A stretch of DNA of 64,000 bases, taken from Kribbella antibiotica. Lineage in GTDB: Bacteria; Actinomycetota; Actinomycetes; Propionibacteriales; Kribbellaceae. The translations under genes and the position numbers were made by a program. How positions within the stretch are numbered: the first letter of the stretch is position 1; each line of letters starts with the position of its first letter. Below, piece by piece: positions 28,301 to 37,255 of the stretch. The DNA lies in NCBI RefSeq assembly GCF_004349055.1, contig NZ_SMKX01000012.1, positions 32,793-96,792 on the forward strand, read 5' to 3'. Under the pieces are notes generated by a model. It was not told where the DNA came from. It did not search any database and saw nothing but the letters and a program-made list of their open reading frames with translations.

Positions 28301-31300
28301 GCGCGGCCCGTGCTCGATGAAGATCCTGACACCGTCGGCGTAGGCGCGCTCGACCATGCCGACGAAGTCAACCGTGTTCAACGTCTGATCGGTTAGCGCG
28401 TCGGCCACGGTCGTGTCAGTCAGCTCATACGGCGTACCGTTGGCGCCGCCGTAGAAGCGGATCCCTGGTTGCGGGGTGGTTGGCCGGTAGTTCAGCCGCC
28501 ACAGGCGGTCCCGGACCCCCGCCAACTCTGGTGCGTGCACGGCGATGGCGCCTCGGCTCGGGATCGAATCGATTGACCGCAGCCGTCGCAGTACGCGCAG
28601 GCAGGCAACGGCTTCGCCGCCGATCACGTTCAGCCCCGGCGCGTTGATCGTGATCAAGTGCACGGCAGGCTCGCCGTCCAGCGCGGCGCGCACCTCGTCG
28701 ATCGGGACGCCGACGCGGTACATCTGCCACTTCTCGCCTTGTACACCTGCTCGTTTCCATGCTTCCCGAACCGCAGTGAGGTCACCTGCCAGTTCGGAGG
28801 TGAAGATGCCGGACTCACGCGCGTCGGAAACCACACCGGCGAGATCTGTCCAGACACCCATGGCCGCCAGCGCGGCGGTTTCACCAGAGGACAAGCCGAG
28901 CACAGCAGCAGGTTCGATGCCCAGCAACCGGCGGGTGATTTCCACGTGCAGTTGGCCGACCGCGGCGGAGCCCCAGATCTCGTCCAGTCCCGACAACCGC
29001 TCGGGCTCCTGCCCGGTGTACGCCCAGCCGATGACGTCGTCCAGCGGTCCGCTACGTCGCTCCAGTGTGGCGATCTGCTCGGGGAAGGCCAGCATCAGCT
29101 CCCGGCCCATACCTGAGTACGAGGCGGAACCGTTGGTGAATACGAAGCCGACTTCGCCGGTCAGGGGCTGCTCGCGGAACGCCACGCCGCCAGGTTGAGT
29201 GCCGCCGCCAGTGAGCCACCGGCGGGCCGCCTCCCTGAGCTCGTCATCCGCCGACACCAGCACGAGCCGGGCCGGACCACCATCGGAGGTTCGACCCGCC
29301 GCCAGCGCCGCCAGCACACCAGCCCGATCCGGTCCTGAGTAGACGGTCAAACTCGGCGCCGGGCCGTCCACCCACGGTGCCGCGCGTTCTCCGCGCAGCC
29401 GGATCCCAACATCCGGTGAGTCCATGGTGGACACCCTGACTTCGGCAGTCCGGTCGCCCAGCAAGGGATCGGCGGCCATTCCCGCACGGGGTATCGCGCG
29501 GTGGTGCAATGCCAGCGCGGCGGCGGCCACAGACACCAGACCGCTCGCCGCGTGGGCATTGCCGAACAACTCTGCGGGGTCAAGGTCACCGCCCTCGCCG
29601 ACCACCAGGCCGGCCGGTCCGGTCGCACCATCCTCGAGTACTGCGATCACCTGCTGCGTATCCGATCGCCTCCGTAGGACGAGGACGACGGCCGCATCAC
29701 CGGGCTCGTCGATCACCCCGAGCCCGTCGAGCGCGGCGCGGTGAACCTGCTCGTGGGACAGGTCGACCGCACCGACGATGGCCGCGTCCACCTCACCGGC
29801 ACGAAGCATCCGGGCGGCAATCCGCAACGCGACCACACCGGAGGCCTGTTCGGCGGACACCGTGAAGCTCGGACCGGCCAGGTCCAGCTGGGCGTTGATC
29901 CGGTTGGCAACCACGTTGGGCATGGCGCCGACGACGGCTGCCGAGGTCAGTGCGGCGACCGCCGACTCGCCCCGTTTCCCCAGCCGCCAACGGGCTCCGT
30001 AGCGGGCGACCTCGGGATCACAGCCCATGCCTATCAAAACAGCGGTGCGCTCACGCGGAAGGTCCAGCCCGCTGACCGCCTCGCGGGCAGCCTCGAGCAC
30101 GAGCAACTGCTGCGCATGGGTCTGCTCCAGATCCCGCGGCGGGAACCGCAGGCCATCCAGTTCGACGTCCACGGTCGACCTCGGCAGAGGGTCCTCAAGG
30201 CCGCTGAACAAGGTGCGGACGAACGCCTGGGTGTTCTCACCCGTGCCCACCCGGGCACCGACCGCAACGATGGCGACCGGCTCCGCGGGCACGGGCGGTT
30301 GGACGGCTGCAGAGTCGTCACCGGTCCAGGCGTCCACAATGAGGTGGGCGTTGTTGCCGCCGAACCCGAATGCGCTAACCGCCGCGCGGCGGTCTCCGGT
30401 CCACTCCTCGGGTTCGTGCAGCAGGCGCATCGGCGTGCCGACCAGTGCGTCGATCGGGTCACCAGCGCCCAATGTGGGTGGCCGGATCCCGGCGTCCATC
30501 GCCGCGAGAACCTTGAGCAACCCGGTCGCACCGGCAGCCGTGATCAGGTGACCCAGGTTGGATTTCACCGAACCGATGGGCAGGTCGCGGCTTTCGGCGA
30601 ACACGCGGGCCATCCCGGCGGCCTCGACGGCGTCGCCGACCTGTGTGCCGGTCGCGTGGCACTCCACCAGCGACACCGTGTCGGGAGCGACTCCGGCCGA
30701 TTGGTAGGCCAACTGCATCGCGCGCTCCTGGCCCGACTGCGCCGGAGCCAGGAACCCGCCGCTGCGACCGTCGTTGGACAGGCCGATGCCACGGATCACG
30801 CCGAGGACTCGGCGTCCAGCGGCAACCGCCTCGGGTAGTCGCATCAGCGTGACGAACGCGGCACCTTCGGCGGGCACCAGGCCGTCGGCCTCACGGTGGA
30901 ACGGACGGCTGCGACCAGTGCGGCTCAGCGCCGACAGCGCGGTGAACCCGACGTGGATGAACAAGTCGTCGGGGCAGTTGACCGCACCCGCGACCATCAC
31001 GTCGGCTGTGCGATCATGCAGCCGATCACAGGCAAGCTTGATCGCATACAACGAGGACGCGCAAGCAGCGTCCAGCGCGAAGGCGCCTGCTCCGAGGCCG
31101 AGCGCCTTCGCGGCCAGCAGTGCGGGCAATCCGGAGCTGAACCGGCCCTCGGGACCGATCGGCTCTTTCCCCTGCCAGACGTGCTCGGCAAAACGCGCCA
31201 GCGCCGCCGATGGGAAGGACAAGTTGCCCATGACCAGCCCACCTCGAGGCAGCGGGCCATGTTCGTCTGCCTCCCGCAATGCCTGACGTGCAGCGTGCAA

Positions 31301-31552
31301 CACCCATTGGCACAACGGATCCGTCGTCGTGACCGGAACCGCGAACCCGCCCGCATCGAACGTGAAGTCCCGGACGTAGCCACCCGCGTCGCTGGCGATA
31401 TAGTCAGGCCCGGGCCGTACGCCCCAGCGGTCAGCCGGCACGGTCGCGATGCTCAGCCGACTGGCCAGCAGGTTGTCCCAGAGTGCCGCGGGGGTCGGCG
31501 CGTCCGGCAGCACACAGCCTCGACCGACGATCGCAATCGGTTCGAAGGTCAT
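25358..31552 (-). CDS. pfaC: PfaC-like PUFA-type synthase subunit: KS - CLF - AT - tandem FabA-type DH
   Basis: About 2064 residues from ATG 31552, one base after the PfaA-like stop (TGAGATG). The KS (1-415) has Cys164 (LDAACASS), His299 and His335. The KS-like chain length factor (425-720) has Gln569 in place of the cysteine. An AT-like domain (about 800-1110) has GLSSGE Ser889. Four hotdog halves form two FabA-type dehydratases (about 1300-1650 and 1720-2050). The second half of each keeps its His (FFDGHFKNDP, His1538; FFRAHFFQDP, His1948) while the first halves lack it, as in PUFA synthases. This subunit would extend and dehydrate/isomerise chains on the PfaA-like ACP. It has an integrated AT, and no separate PfaB is present. 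Confidence 0.88.
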   Translation of the reverse strand: MTFEPIAIVGRGCVLPDAPTPAALWDNLLASRLSIATVPADRWGVRPGPDYIASDAGGYVRDFTFDAGGFAVPVTTTDPLCQWVLHAARQALREADEHGPLPRGGLVMGNLSFPSAALARFAEHVWQGKEPIGPEGRFSSGLPALLAAKALGLGAGAFALDAACASSLYAIKLACDRLHDRTADVMVAGAVNCPDDLFIHVGFTALSALSRTGRSRPFHREADGLVPAEGAAFVTLMRLPEAVAAGRRVLGVIRGIGLSNDGRSGGFLAPAQSGQERAMQLAYQSAGVAPDTVSLVECHATGTQVGDAVEAAGMARVFAESRDLPIGSVKSNLGHLITAAGATGLLKVLAAMDAGIRPPTLGAGDPIDALVGTPMRLLHEPEEWTGDRRAAVSAFGFGGNNAHLIVDAWTGDDSAAVQPPVPAEPVAIVAVGARVGTGENTQAFVRTLFSGLEDPLPRSTVDVELDGLRFPPRDLEQTHAQQLLVLEAAREAVSGLDLPRERTAVLIGMGCDPEVARYGARWRLGKRGESAVAALTSAAVVGAMPNVVANRINAQLDLAGPSFTVSAEQASGVVALRIAARMLRAGEVDAAIVGAVDLSHEQVHRAALDGLGVIDEPGDAAVVLVLRRRSDTQQVIAVLEDGATGPAGLVVGEGGDLDPAELFGNAHAASGLVSVAAAALALHHRAIPRAGMAADPLLGDRTAEVRVSTMDSPDVGIRLRGERAAPWVDGPAPSLTVYSGPDRAGVLAALAAGRTSDGGPARLVLVSADDELREAARRWLTGGGTQPGGVAFREQPLTGEVGFVFTNGSASYSGMGRELMLAFPEQIATLERRSGPLDDVIGWAYTGQEPERLSGLDEIWGSAAVGQLHVEITRRLLGIEPAAVLGLSSGETAALAAMGVWTDLAGVVSDARESGIFTSELAGDLTAVREAWKRAGVQGEKWQMYRVGVPIDEVRAALDGEPAVHLITINAPGLNVIGGEAVACLRVLRRLRSIDSIPSRGAIAVHAPELAGVRDRLWRLNYRPTTPQPGIRFYGGANGTPYELTDTTVADALTDQTLNTVDFVGMVERAYADGVRIFIEHGPRGQCTDWVQRILGDREHLAVALDEPFGRALRRLTLSVAELVAAGVRFDTTALTDHLAAAVPARRDRGRLLMLPAHPPAVVLEAVEPPAEPSVEVMEAAPASPGASHAPMFVAERPPPRYSPLVSMLTEHRRGIAAVHEDFLTLHSEVHQQFLASQQRLTALLTAGGTPVTPEPQPAATKDGELPGPKFDRADLEWLAAENISALFGPLFAAQDHYPRQTRMPQPPMLLADRVTGIDAEPGELGVGTIWTETDVELDSWYLDGAGRMPAGIMVEAGQADLLLISWMGIDLLNRGERQYRLLGCDLTFYGSPPRPGDTLRYEIGIDGHGEHDGIRLFFFHYDCYLGDELRMTVRSGQAGFFTDADLATTGGILWEPPPSEPVNPRSFGREKVRAFAGGRPTDCFGPDWYRTASHVRTPRIADDRMLLLDEVTDFDPDRGYLRATLAVSPQDWFFDGHFKNDPCMPGTLMFEGCLQAMSFYLAARGLTVDRDGWRFEPVAGQTAAMRCRGQVTPDSCEVIYEVFVTELSEDAEPVLIADVLCTVDGVKAFHASGVGLRLVPDWPLSHWRELTAHAEQTTGEQVPARALAGLVGYRAPGPVAVVDGFAFDYDSLLASAWGKPSEAFGPSYAVFDGTRKVARLPGPPFHFMSRIVQVSGAQGAMKTPSTVTVEYDVPDQVWYFEQNGSPTMPFCVLMEVVLQPCGWLAFYAGSAMGTETDLLFRNLDGTGTVLGEIRPGMKLRTHIELREISRSAGMLIESFTISCLADDEPVFEATAVFGCFPEEVFDNQVGLASTEEDRARLALSCDRTVDLTTRPPHYCEGELRLPGTMLTMLDRVTGYWPDGGPAGLGRLRSEKDVDPADWFFRAHFFQDPVQPGSLGIEAMCQLLQIYMIDRDMGRGISRPRFELEKDVTWKYRGQVVPGNRLITVELDVLEAAEDERGPYAVAEAWLWADDTRIYHAKRLGMRVLPGSSSSREARDDQHD

Positions 31553-31553
31553 C

Positions 31554-34500
31554 TCATCCTCGTTCCGGCCGCAGCACGAGACCGACACCGAGCAACTCGG
31601 CTCTGGGCGTGCCGTCCATCTCATGGAAGGTGATGTCGCACTCCGCAGTTGTGGTGGTGCGCCCGCGGGATCGCACCACGCAGCTCACCAGGCCGTCGAC
31701 CGGTCCACGCCGGTACAGCCGGAACTCGCGAACCGACATCGGCAACGCCGCGCCGCCGAGCACCTGGTGCCCCCACACCAGTGCCAACTGCAGTCCGCCG
31801 TCGATCATCGCCGGATCGGTGTGCCAGCCCTGGCCCGGCCAGCCTGCTTCGGCCAGACCGGCCAGCGTGCCGGCCGCGCCGTCATCGCGAAGGATGTCCA
31901 GCGACCTGACGACCTGGAACTCGGGGCCGTGGAACAGCACCGTGCCGTCGTAGACAGTCAACTCTCGGTTGCCGGACCCCTCCCCGGCAATCGGTTCATG
32001 GACACCTGGCGGCACGGTCGATGCCTCACCGAATGCCCGGTAATGCAATTCGCCATGCTCACCGAGCAACTCCAAGGCAAGCACGGAACCATCCGGCCTG
32101 CCCTCGACACGCAGCCGGTGCCCCCGCTCGGCGAACCGGTCGACGGCGACCTTACGCAGCACCGACACCTCGCGCAGGGTCAGCGGTGCGGGGTCCGGAC
32201 GCCACTGGTGGACCGCAGCGGCGAACCATTCAAGGGCCAACACCATCGGCAGTACCGGTGTACCCGCAATCGTGTGGCCTGCCAGGTAGGGGTGGGAGCG
32301 GTCGGTGATCCAGACGTCGCCGGACACCGGTTTCGGAGAGTCGAGTCCCGCTGCGATGACCACCTGAGTGCCAGTGCCGGTGCCGGATAGTTCGGCAACG
32401 AACGCGTCGGCGCCGGTCGCCACCGGTATCAGCGGGACTCCAGCCTCACGGAAGTGTTCCGCGAGCGACGGCGTGACCATGCCACCCTGCCACGGCCCCC
32501 AGCCGATAGCGCGAACCAGACAATTCGGCCGTCTTACCTGCTCAACGGCGGCGACCTGGTTGAGCACCTCGTTAGCCATCGCGTAGTCACTCTGCCCGCT
32601 GTTCCCGTACTGGGCAGCGACCGAGGAGAACAAGCACAACACAGTCAGCGGATCATTGGCTGTCGCGGCCAGTAGCGCCCGCAGGCCGGCGGTCTTGGTA
32701 TCGAAGACCCGTTGGAACTGCTCGCCGGTCTTATCGACGAGGCTCTTGTCGGCCAGCACACCGGCGCCGTGCACCAGACCGGTGATGGGTCCCCACTGCT
32801 CACGCACGTCGGCGAGCGCAGTGGCCAGTTGCTCGGTATCGCGGACATCGACGGCCAGGTAGCGGGCCTTCGAACCTGCCAGTTCGAGCGCCGCAAGTGT
32901 TGCCCGGATTTCCCGGACCGCCAGGATCCCGGCAACCTTCGCGCCCAACTCTGCCGGCGTGGGCCGCTGCCCGCCGGACGTGGCCATCAGCAGCCGCTTG
33001 AGGGCAAGATCATCCTCCGCACCGCGCAGTGCCGGATCCTCATCGACCAGCGGTGTCCGTCCGATCAAGACGATCCGCGACGGGTGCTGCTTGGCGAACT
33101 CTCGCAACACCGCAGCCGTCACGCCTCGTCCACCGCCAGTGGCCACAATCACCGAATCCGGCCCGAGGTTCAGTTCACCGACGACAACCGGCGTTTCGAC
33201 CGTGACTGGGATGACGCGCCCCCCATCGGCTCGCAGACCGGCCGCCGGCGTCGAGCCGCCGTCGAGCAGTTCCTGCACGATTGCCTCAGCCACCTCGACG
33301 GCGGTCCGGTCGCCACGCTCGCAGTCGATCCCCTTGACCGAAGCCGTCGGCCACTCTTTGGCCGCCGTTTTCGCCAGTGCGACCAAGCCACCTTGCCACG
33401 CCTTCACCGGCTCTGCGCCTGCCAGCCCGAAGTCGCCACCGGTGTCCTGGACGGTGACGAAGAGTCCGCCCTCTTCGGCGAATCCGGCAGCGACAGCCTT
33501 GGCCGCCCGGAACGCCTCGGCGTTGACCGCTACCGCTTCGTCCACCGACGTACTTGCGCGAAGGCCGCCCAGGAAGACAACGGCCTTCGCGGTGGCCGGT
33601 ACCTCGTCGACCACGATCGCGCTGATGCCGTGGCCTCGCAGTGCCGTCACGACCTCGTCCGCAACCCCGGTTCCCTCGGCGGTGACGACCACCTGCTCAC
33701 TGCCCAGGCCTGGCAACCTCAGCCCGGACGCTTCGACCGGAACCACCCGTACCTCCAGGCGCAGCAACGGTTCCTCGATAGCTTCGGCGCTGTGGTTCGG
33801 CCCGGCTCCGCGGCCGTACTGATCGGCGATCTCACCCAGCGTCCGCAGCTTGCCCAGTACCGCCGCGTCGACCTCAGGCAGCCCGGGCACTCGCTCGCGC
33901 AACGTCGACAAGATCTCCACGCGCTTGATCGAATCAATCCCCAAATCACCCTCGAGCGCCATATCCGCGCTCAGCATGTCGACCGGATAGCCGGTCTTCT
34001 CGGCAACGATGCCGAGCATCATCGATTCGACATCGACACCGGCACCGGCAGAAGGAACGGGAACTGCTTCGGGAACGGGTTCGGTCAGTGCAGGCGGTGC
34101 GCTAGGCACGTCGACCACTGCGGTCGGCGTCACCGGCAGCGGCTGTTCGAGAGAAGTCGTGAACGGCGAGGGCAAGTTCGGTACGGGAGTGCCAGCCGGT
34201 ATCGTGCCGCCGAATGACGTCTCAGTAGCCTTCAAGAATGCCAAGTGGCTCTCGGCGATCACGCGCTGATAGGTGGCGTGTGCTTCGGCGGTGTGCTGCT
34301 GTGTCTCGCGCATCACCTGCAGCCATTCCGTCGATGCCTCTTCGGCCACGACAGGCTGCCGCACCGCGGGAGCGGGAGTCGGTGGATTGGGCGGCAGCAG
34401 CTCGTGTGCTCCGCCGACCGGAGGGTATGGCTTGCCGTAGTTCGCGCCGAGAAGTGTCGTGGACATATTGGCTGTGGTCGTCTTCTCCTCCGCAGGCGGA

Positions 34501-37241
34501 GCGTAGGAGGTCCACAGCGCCTCGAAGTCGAGCTCGATCCCGCGTACCGCGATCTGGCCGAGCGCGTCGTGCAGGCTCGTGACACCGTCACGGCCACGGT
34601 GGTCGAGGCTGACCGAGAGGTGCCCGCGGTCACCGAGTGTCTCGTTGACCAGCCCGGTCAGCGTCGAGCCGGCACCGATCTCGACAAATACGCGAGTACC
34701 TGCCGCGTACAGCGCCTCGATCTCGTCCACGAACCTGACCTGCGACGTGATGTGCCCGGCGATCCGCTGTCGCACCTCGTCCGGATCTCCCGGGTAGACG
34801 TGCGAGTCGGCGTTGCCATACACGTCGACAGTCGGCGCGGCGACCTTCACACTGTCCAGGTACTGCAGCAGCGGCTTGCTGGCCGAAGCAACCAACGGGC
34901 TGTGAAACGCGGCTGCCGCATCGAGCTTTCGGGTCGTCACGCCAGAGGTCCGCAATCTCTCCCCCACTGCCGAGATCCCGTCTGCGGTACCGGACAGTAC
35001 AACCTGACGGGGCGCATTGTGGTTGGCCACCCAAACCTCGTCCGAGCCGAACTCGTCGAGCACCACCATGACATCCTCGATCGAGCACTGCGCCGCCAGC
35101 ATCCCGCCGGCGGCGTCGGCGTCGGCGTCACGCATCAACTCGCCGCGTCGGCGAGCCAGCCGCACCAGTGCCTCGGCGTCGAACGAACCTGCCGCATGCA
35201 GTGCCACCAACTCGCCGAAGCTGTGGCCGGCAAGGAAATCCGGGCGAAGTCCGAGCGATCGGGTAACGGCCAGCAGCGCCAGACTCTGTACGGCTAGCGC
35301 CGGCTGCGCCCACTCGGTCGCGGTTAGTGCGGCCTGCTGCGTGGCCCGATCCGGCTCGGTGAAGACGGGTACTGGGAACACGACCCGGTGCAACGGCCGG
35401 TCACCAATCTCCCATCCGGCGGCACGGTCCCACTCCTGCTGCGCTTGCGGGCACAACATGGCGACGTCGGCGCCCATGCCGACGTACTGGCTTCCCTGAC
35501 CGGAGAACAGAAAAGCCAGCTTCTCCAGTACCGGCTCGCCCACGCCATAGTGAATTCCGTTCGGAGTGGACAAAGCGGAGTGCGGCTGCCGGTGAATCAG
35601 GTCGGCCGCCTGAATCAGTTTCGCCCGCAGATCGTCGACGTCCGAGGCGACGATAGCCAAGCGGACGGCCGTACCGGCGTCGAACTCACGCTGCGACCGA
35701 CGGGCGATGTCGGCAAGGCTGCCGGAGCCGACGTCGCCCACCTTCGACAGGAGCTCATCCGCCGTGGCATCGCCGAACAGCACCAGCTCACTCGCCGCGG
35801 TACGGGATCTCCACGCCCGCACGGCCTCGGGCCGGGACGGCACGTACTCCTCGAGGGTCAGGTGAAAATTGCTGCCACCGAACCCGAAGCTGGACACCGA
35901 CGCCCGGCGCGGGTGGTCGGCAGCCCGTGTCCACGGACGGACCTCGGTGTTCAAGTACAGCGGACTGCCGTCGACCCCGAGAGCCGGACTCGGCTTGTCC
36001 ACTTTGATCGTCGGCGGCAATACCTTGTGGTGCAACGACATGACGGCCTTGAACAGGCCGGCTGCTCCGGCGGCAGACTTGGTGTGGCCGACCTGCGACT
36101 TCAGCGAGCCCAGCGCACACCATTGCTCGTCATCGCGGCCGGACTCGGCGAATACCTCCTTGAGAGCGGCGAACTCCGCGGCGTCGCCGGCCTTCGTCCC
36201 GGTGCCGTGTGCCTCCACGAGCTCGACAGTGTCCGGTCCGTAGCCCGCCGACTCATACGCACGACGTAGCGCCCGGGCTTGCCCGGCGGGCAAGGGTGCG
36301 TAGATCGCGGTGCTGCGTCCGTCCGAGGAGCTACCGATACCCCGGATCACCGCGTAGACGCGATCGGCGTCTCGCTCGGCGTCCGACAACCGCTTGAGCG
36401 CCAGCATCACCAACCCCTCACCGAGGATCGTGCCGTCGGCTCCATCGGAGAACGGCCGGCAGTCCCCGCTCGGTGACAGCGCTGGGGTCTTCGAGAAGCA
36501 CATGTACATCAGGATGTCGTTGAGGGTGTCCACTCCCCCGGTGACGACCATGTCGGAGTGGCCGAGCGCCAGTTCGTCGACCGCGTTGGATACCGCGGCC
36601 AGCGAGCTGGCACAGGCTGCATCCGTCGTGTAGTTGCTCCCGTGCAGATCGAACCGGTTCGCGATCCGGCCGGCGACGACATTGCCGAGCAGGCCCGGAA
36701 ACGTTGCCTCCTGCCACGGCACATAATGCTCAGCAATCCGGTCGCAGAGCTGCTGCACCTGTGGCTCGGGCAGCCCCTGCTCACGCATCGCCTTGAGCCA
36801 GACCGGACGCTGCATCCGGTTGCCCATGGTCGTGAGCAAGTCGAGCGCGCTGGTGCCGAGTATGACGCTGACCCGGTCACGGTCCAGAGCAGCCGGTTCA
36901 CCGCCACCTGCGTCGGCCAGTACTTCCTCAGCGACCAGCAATGCCAACAGCTGACTGGTGTCGGTGGCGGGCAAGGTATTCGGCGGGACGCCATAAGCCA
37001 TCGGATCGAACTCGACCGCAGGCAGGAACGCGCCCGTTCTGCCGTAGGTCTTGTCCGGCGCGGACGGATCAGGATCGTAGTAGTCCTCGACCAGCCAGTG
37101 CGTGGACGGTACTTCGGTGACCAAGTCTCTGCCGGTCACTATGTTGCGCCAGAAGGCTCCGGCGTCGGTGGCACCGGGCATCAGGGCACCTACCCCGACG
37201 ACGGCTACGGGGATCTGCTGCGGGCGAACGAAATCGCTCAT
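31554..37241 (-). CDS. pfaA: PfaA-like PUFA-type synthase subunit: KS - AT - ACP - KR - DH
   Basis: An 1895-residue multidomain synthase. The KS (1-450) has Cys210 (DAACASS), His345 and His386. The AT (about 570-880) has GQGSQ and AGHSFGE Ser674. A single ACP (about 1070-1145) has Ser1104 in LGIDSIKR. The KR (about 1360-1610) has TGGGRGV and Tyr1553. The C-terminal double-hotdog DH has H1656-x3-G-x4-P and the matching DGGLQ motif. Classical marine PfaA proteins carry four to nine tandem ACPs; here there is only one, as reported for some non-marine pfa-type secondary lipid synthases. With PfaC- and PfaD-like genes immediately alongside, it forms an iterative synthase of partly reduced or polyunsaturated chains. 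Confidence 0.9.
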   Translation of the reverse strand: MSDFVRPQQIPVAVVGVGALMPGATDAGAFWRNIVTGRDLVTEVPSTHWLVEDYYDPDPSAPDKTYGRTGAFLPAVEFDPMAYGVPPNTLPATDTSQLLALLVAEEVLADAGGGEPAALDRDRVSVILGTSALDLLTTMGNRMQRPVWLKAMREQGLPEPQVQQLCDRIAEHYVPWQEATFPGLLGNVVAGRIANRFDLHGSNYTTDAACASSLAAVSNAVDELALGHSDMVVTGGVDTLNDILMYMCFSKTPALSPSGDCRPFSDGADGTILGEGLVMLALKRLSDAERDADRVYAVIRGIGSSSDGRSTAIYAPLPAGQARALRRAYESAGYGPDTVELVEAHGTGTKAGDAAEFAALKEVFAESGRDDEQWCALGSLKSQVGHTKSAAGAAGLFKAVMSLHHKVLPPTIKVDKPSPALGVDGSPLYLNTEVRPWTRAADHPRRASVSSFGFGGSNFHLTLEEYVPSRPEAVRAWRSRTAASELVLFGDATADELLSKVGDVGSGSLADIARRSQREFDAGTAVRLAIVASDVDDLRAKLIQAADLIHRQPHSALSTPNGIHYGVGEPVLEKLAFLFSGQGSQYVGMGADVAMLCPQAQQEWDRAAGWEIGDRPLHRVVFPVPVFTEPDRATQQAALTATEWAQPALAVQSLALLAVTRSLGLRPDFLAGHSFGELVALHAAGSFDAEALVRLARRRGELMRDADADAAGGMLAAQCSIEDVMVVLDEFGSDEVWVANHNAPRQVVLSGTADGISAVGERLRTSGVTTRKLDAAAAFHSPLVASASKPLLQYLDSVKVAAPTVDVYGNADSHVYPGDPDEVRQRIAGHITSQVRFVDEIEALYAAGTRVFVEIGAGSTLTGLVNETLGDRGHLSVSLDHRGRDGVTSLHDALGQIAVRGIELDFEALWTSYAPPAEEKTTTANMSTTLLGANYGKPYPPVGGAHELLPPNPPTPAPAVRQPVVAEEASTEWLQVMRETQQHTAEAHATYQRVIAESHLAFLKATETSFGGTIPAGTPVPNLPSPFTTSLEQPLPVTPTAVVDVPSAPPALTEPVPEAVPVPSAGAGVDVESMMLGIVAEKTGYPVDMLSADMALEGDLGIDSIKRVEILSTLRERVPGLPEVDAAVLGKLRTLGEIADQYGRGAGPNHSAEAIEEPLLRLEVRVVPVEASGLRLPGLGSEQVVVTAEGTGVADEVVTALRGHGISAIVVDEVPATAKAVVFLGGLRASTSVDEAVAVNAEAFRAAKAVAAGFAEEGGLFVTVQDTGGDFGLAGAEPVKAWQGGLVALAKTAAKEWPTASVKGIDCERGDRTAVEVAEAIVQELLDGGSTPAAGLRADGGRVIPVTVETPVVVGELNLGPDSVIVATGGGRGVTAAVLREFAKQHPSRIVLIGRTPLVDEDPALRGAEDDLALKRLLMATSGGQRPTPAELGAKVAGILAVREIRATLAALELAGSKARYLAVDVRDTEQLATALADVREQWGPITGLVHGAGVLADKSLVDKTGEQFQRVFDTKTAGLRALLAATANDPLTVLCLFSSVAAQYGNSGQSDYAMANEVLNQVAAVEQVRRPNCLVRAIGWGPWQGGMVTPSLAEHFREAGVPLIPVATGADAFVAELSGTGTGTQVVIAAGLDSPKPVSGDVWITDRSHPYLAGHTIAGTPVLPMVLALEWFAAAVHQWRPDPAPLTLREVSVLRKVAVDRFAERGHRLRVEGRPDGSVLALELLGEHGELHYRAFGEASTVPPGVHEPIAGEGSGNRELTVYDGTVLFHGPEFQVVRSLDILRDDGAAGTLAGLAEAGWPGQGWHTDPAMIDGGLQLALVWGHQVLGGAALPMSVREFRLYRRGPVDGLVSCVVRSRGRTTTTAECDITFHEMDGTPRAELLGVGLVLRPERG

Positions 37242-37255
37242 CTTCGTGACCTACC

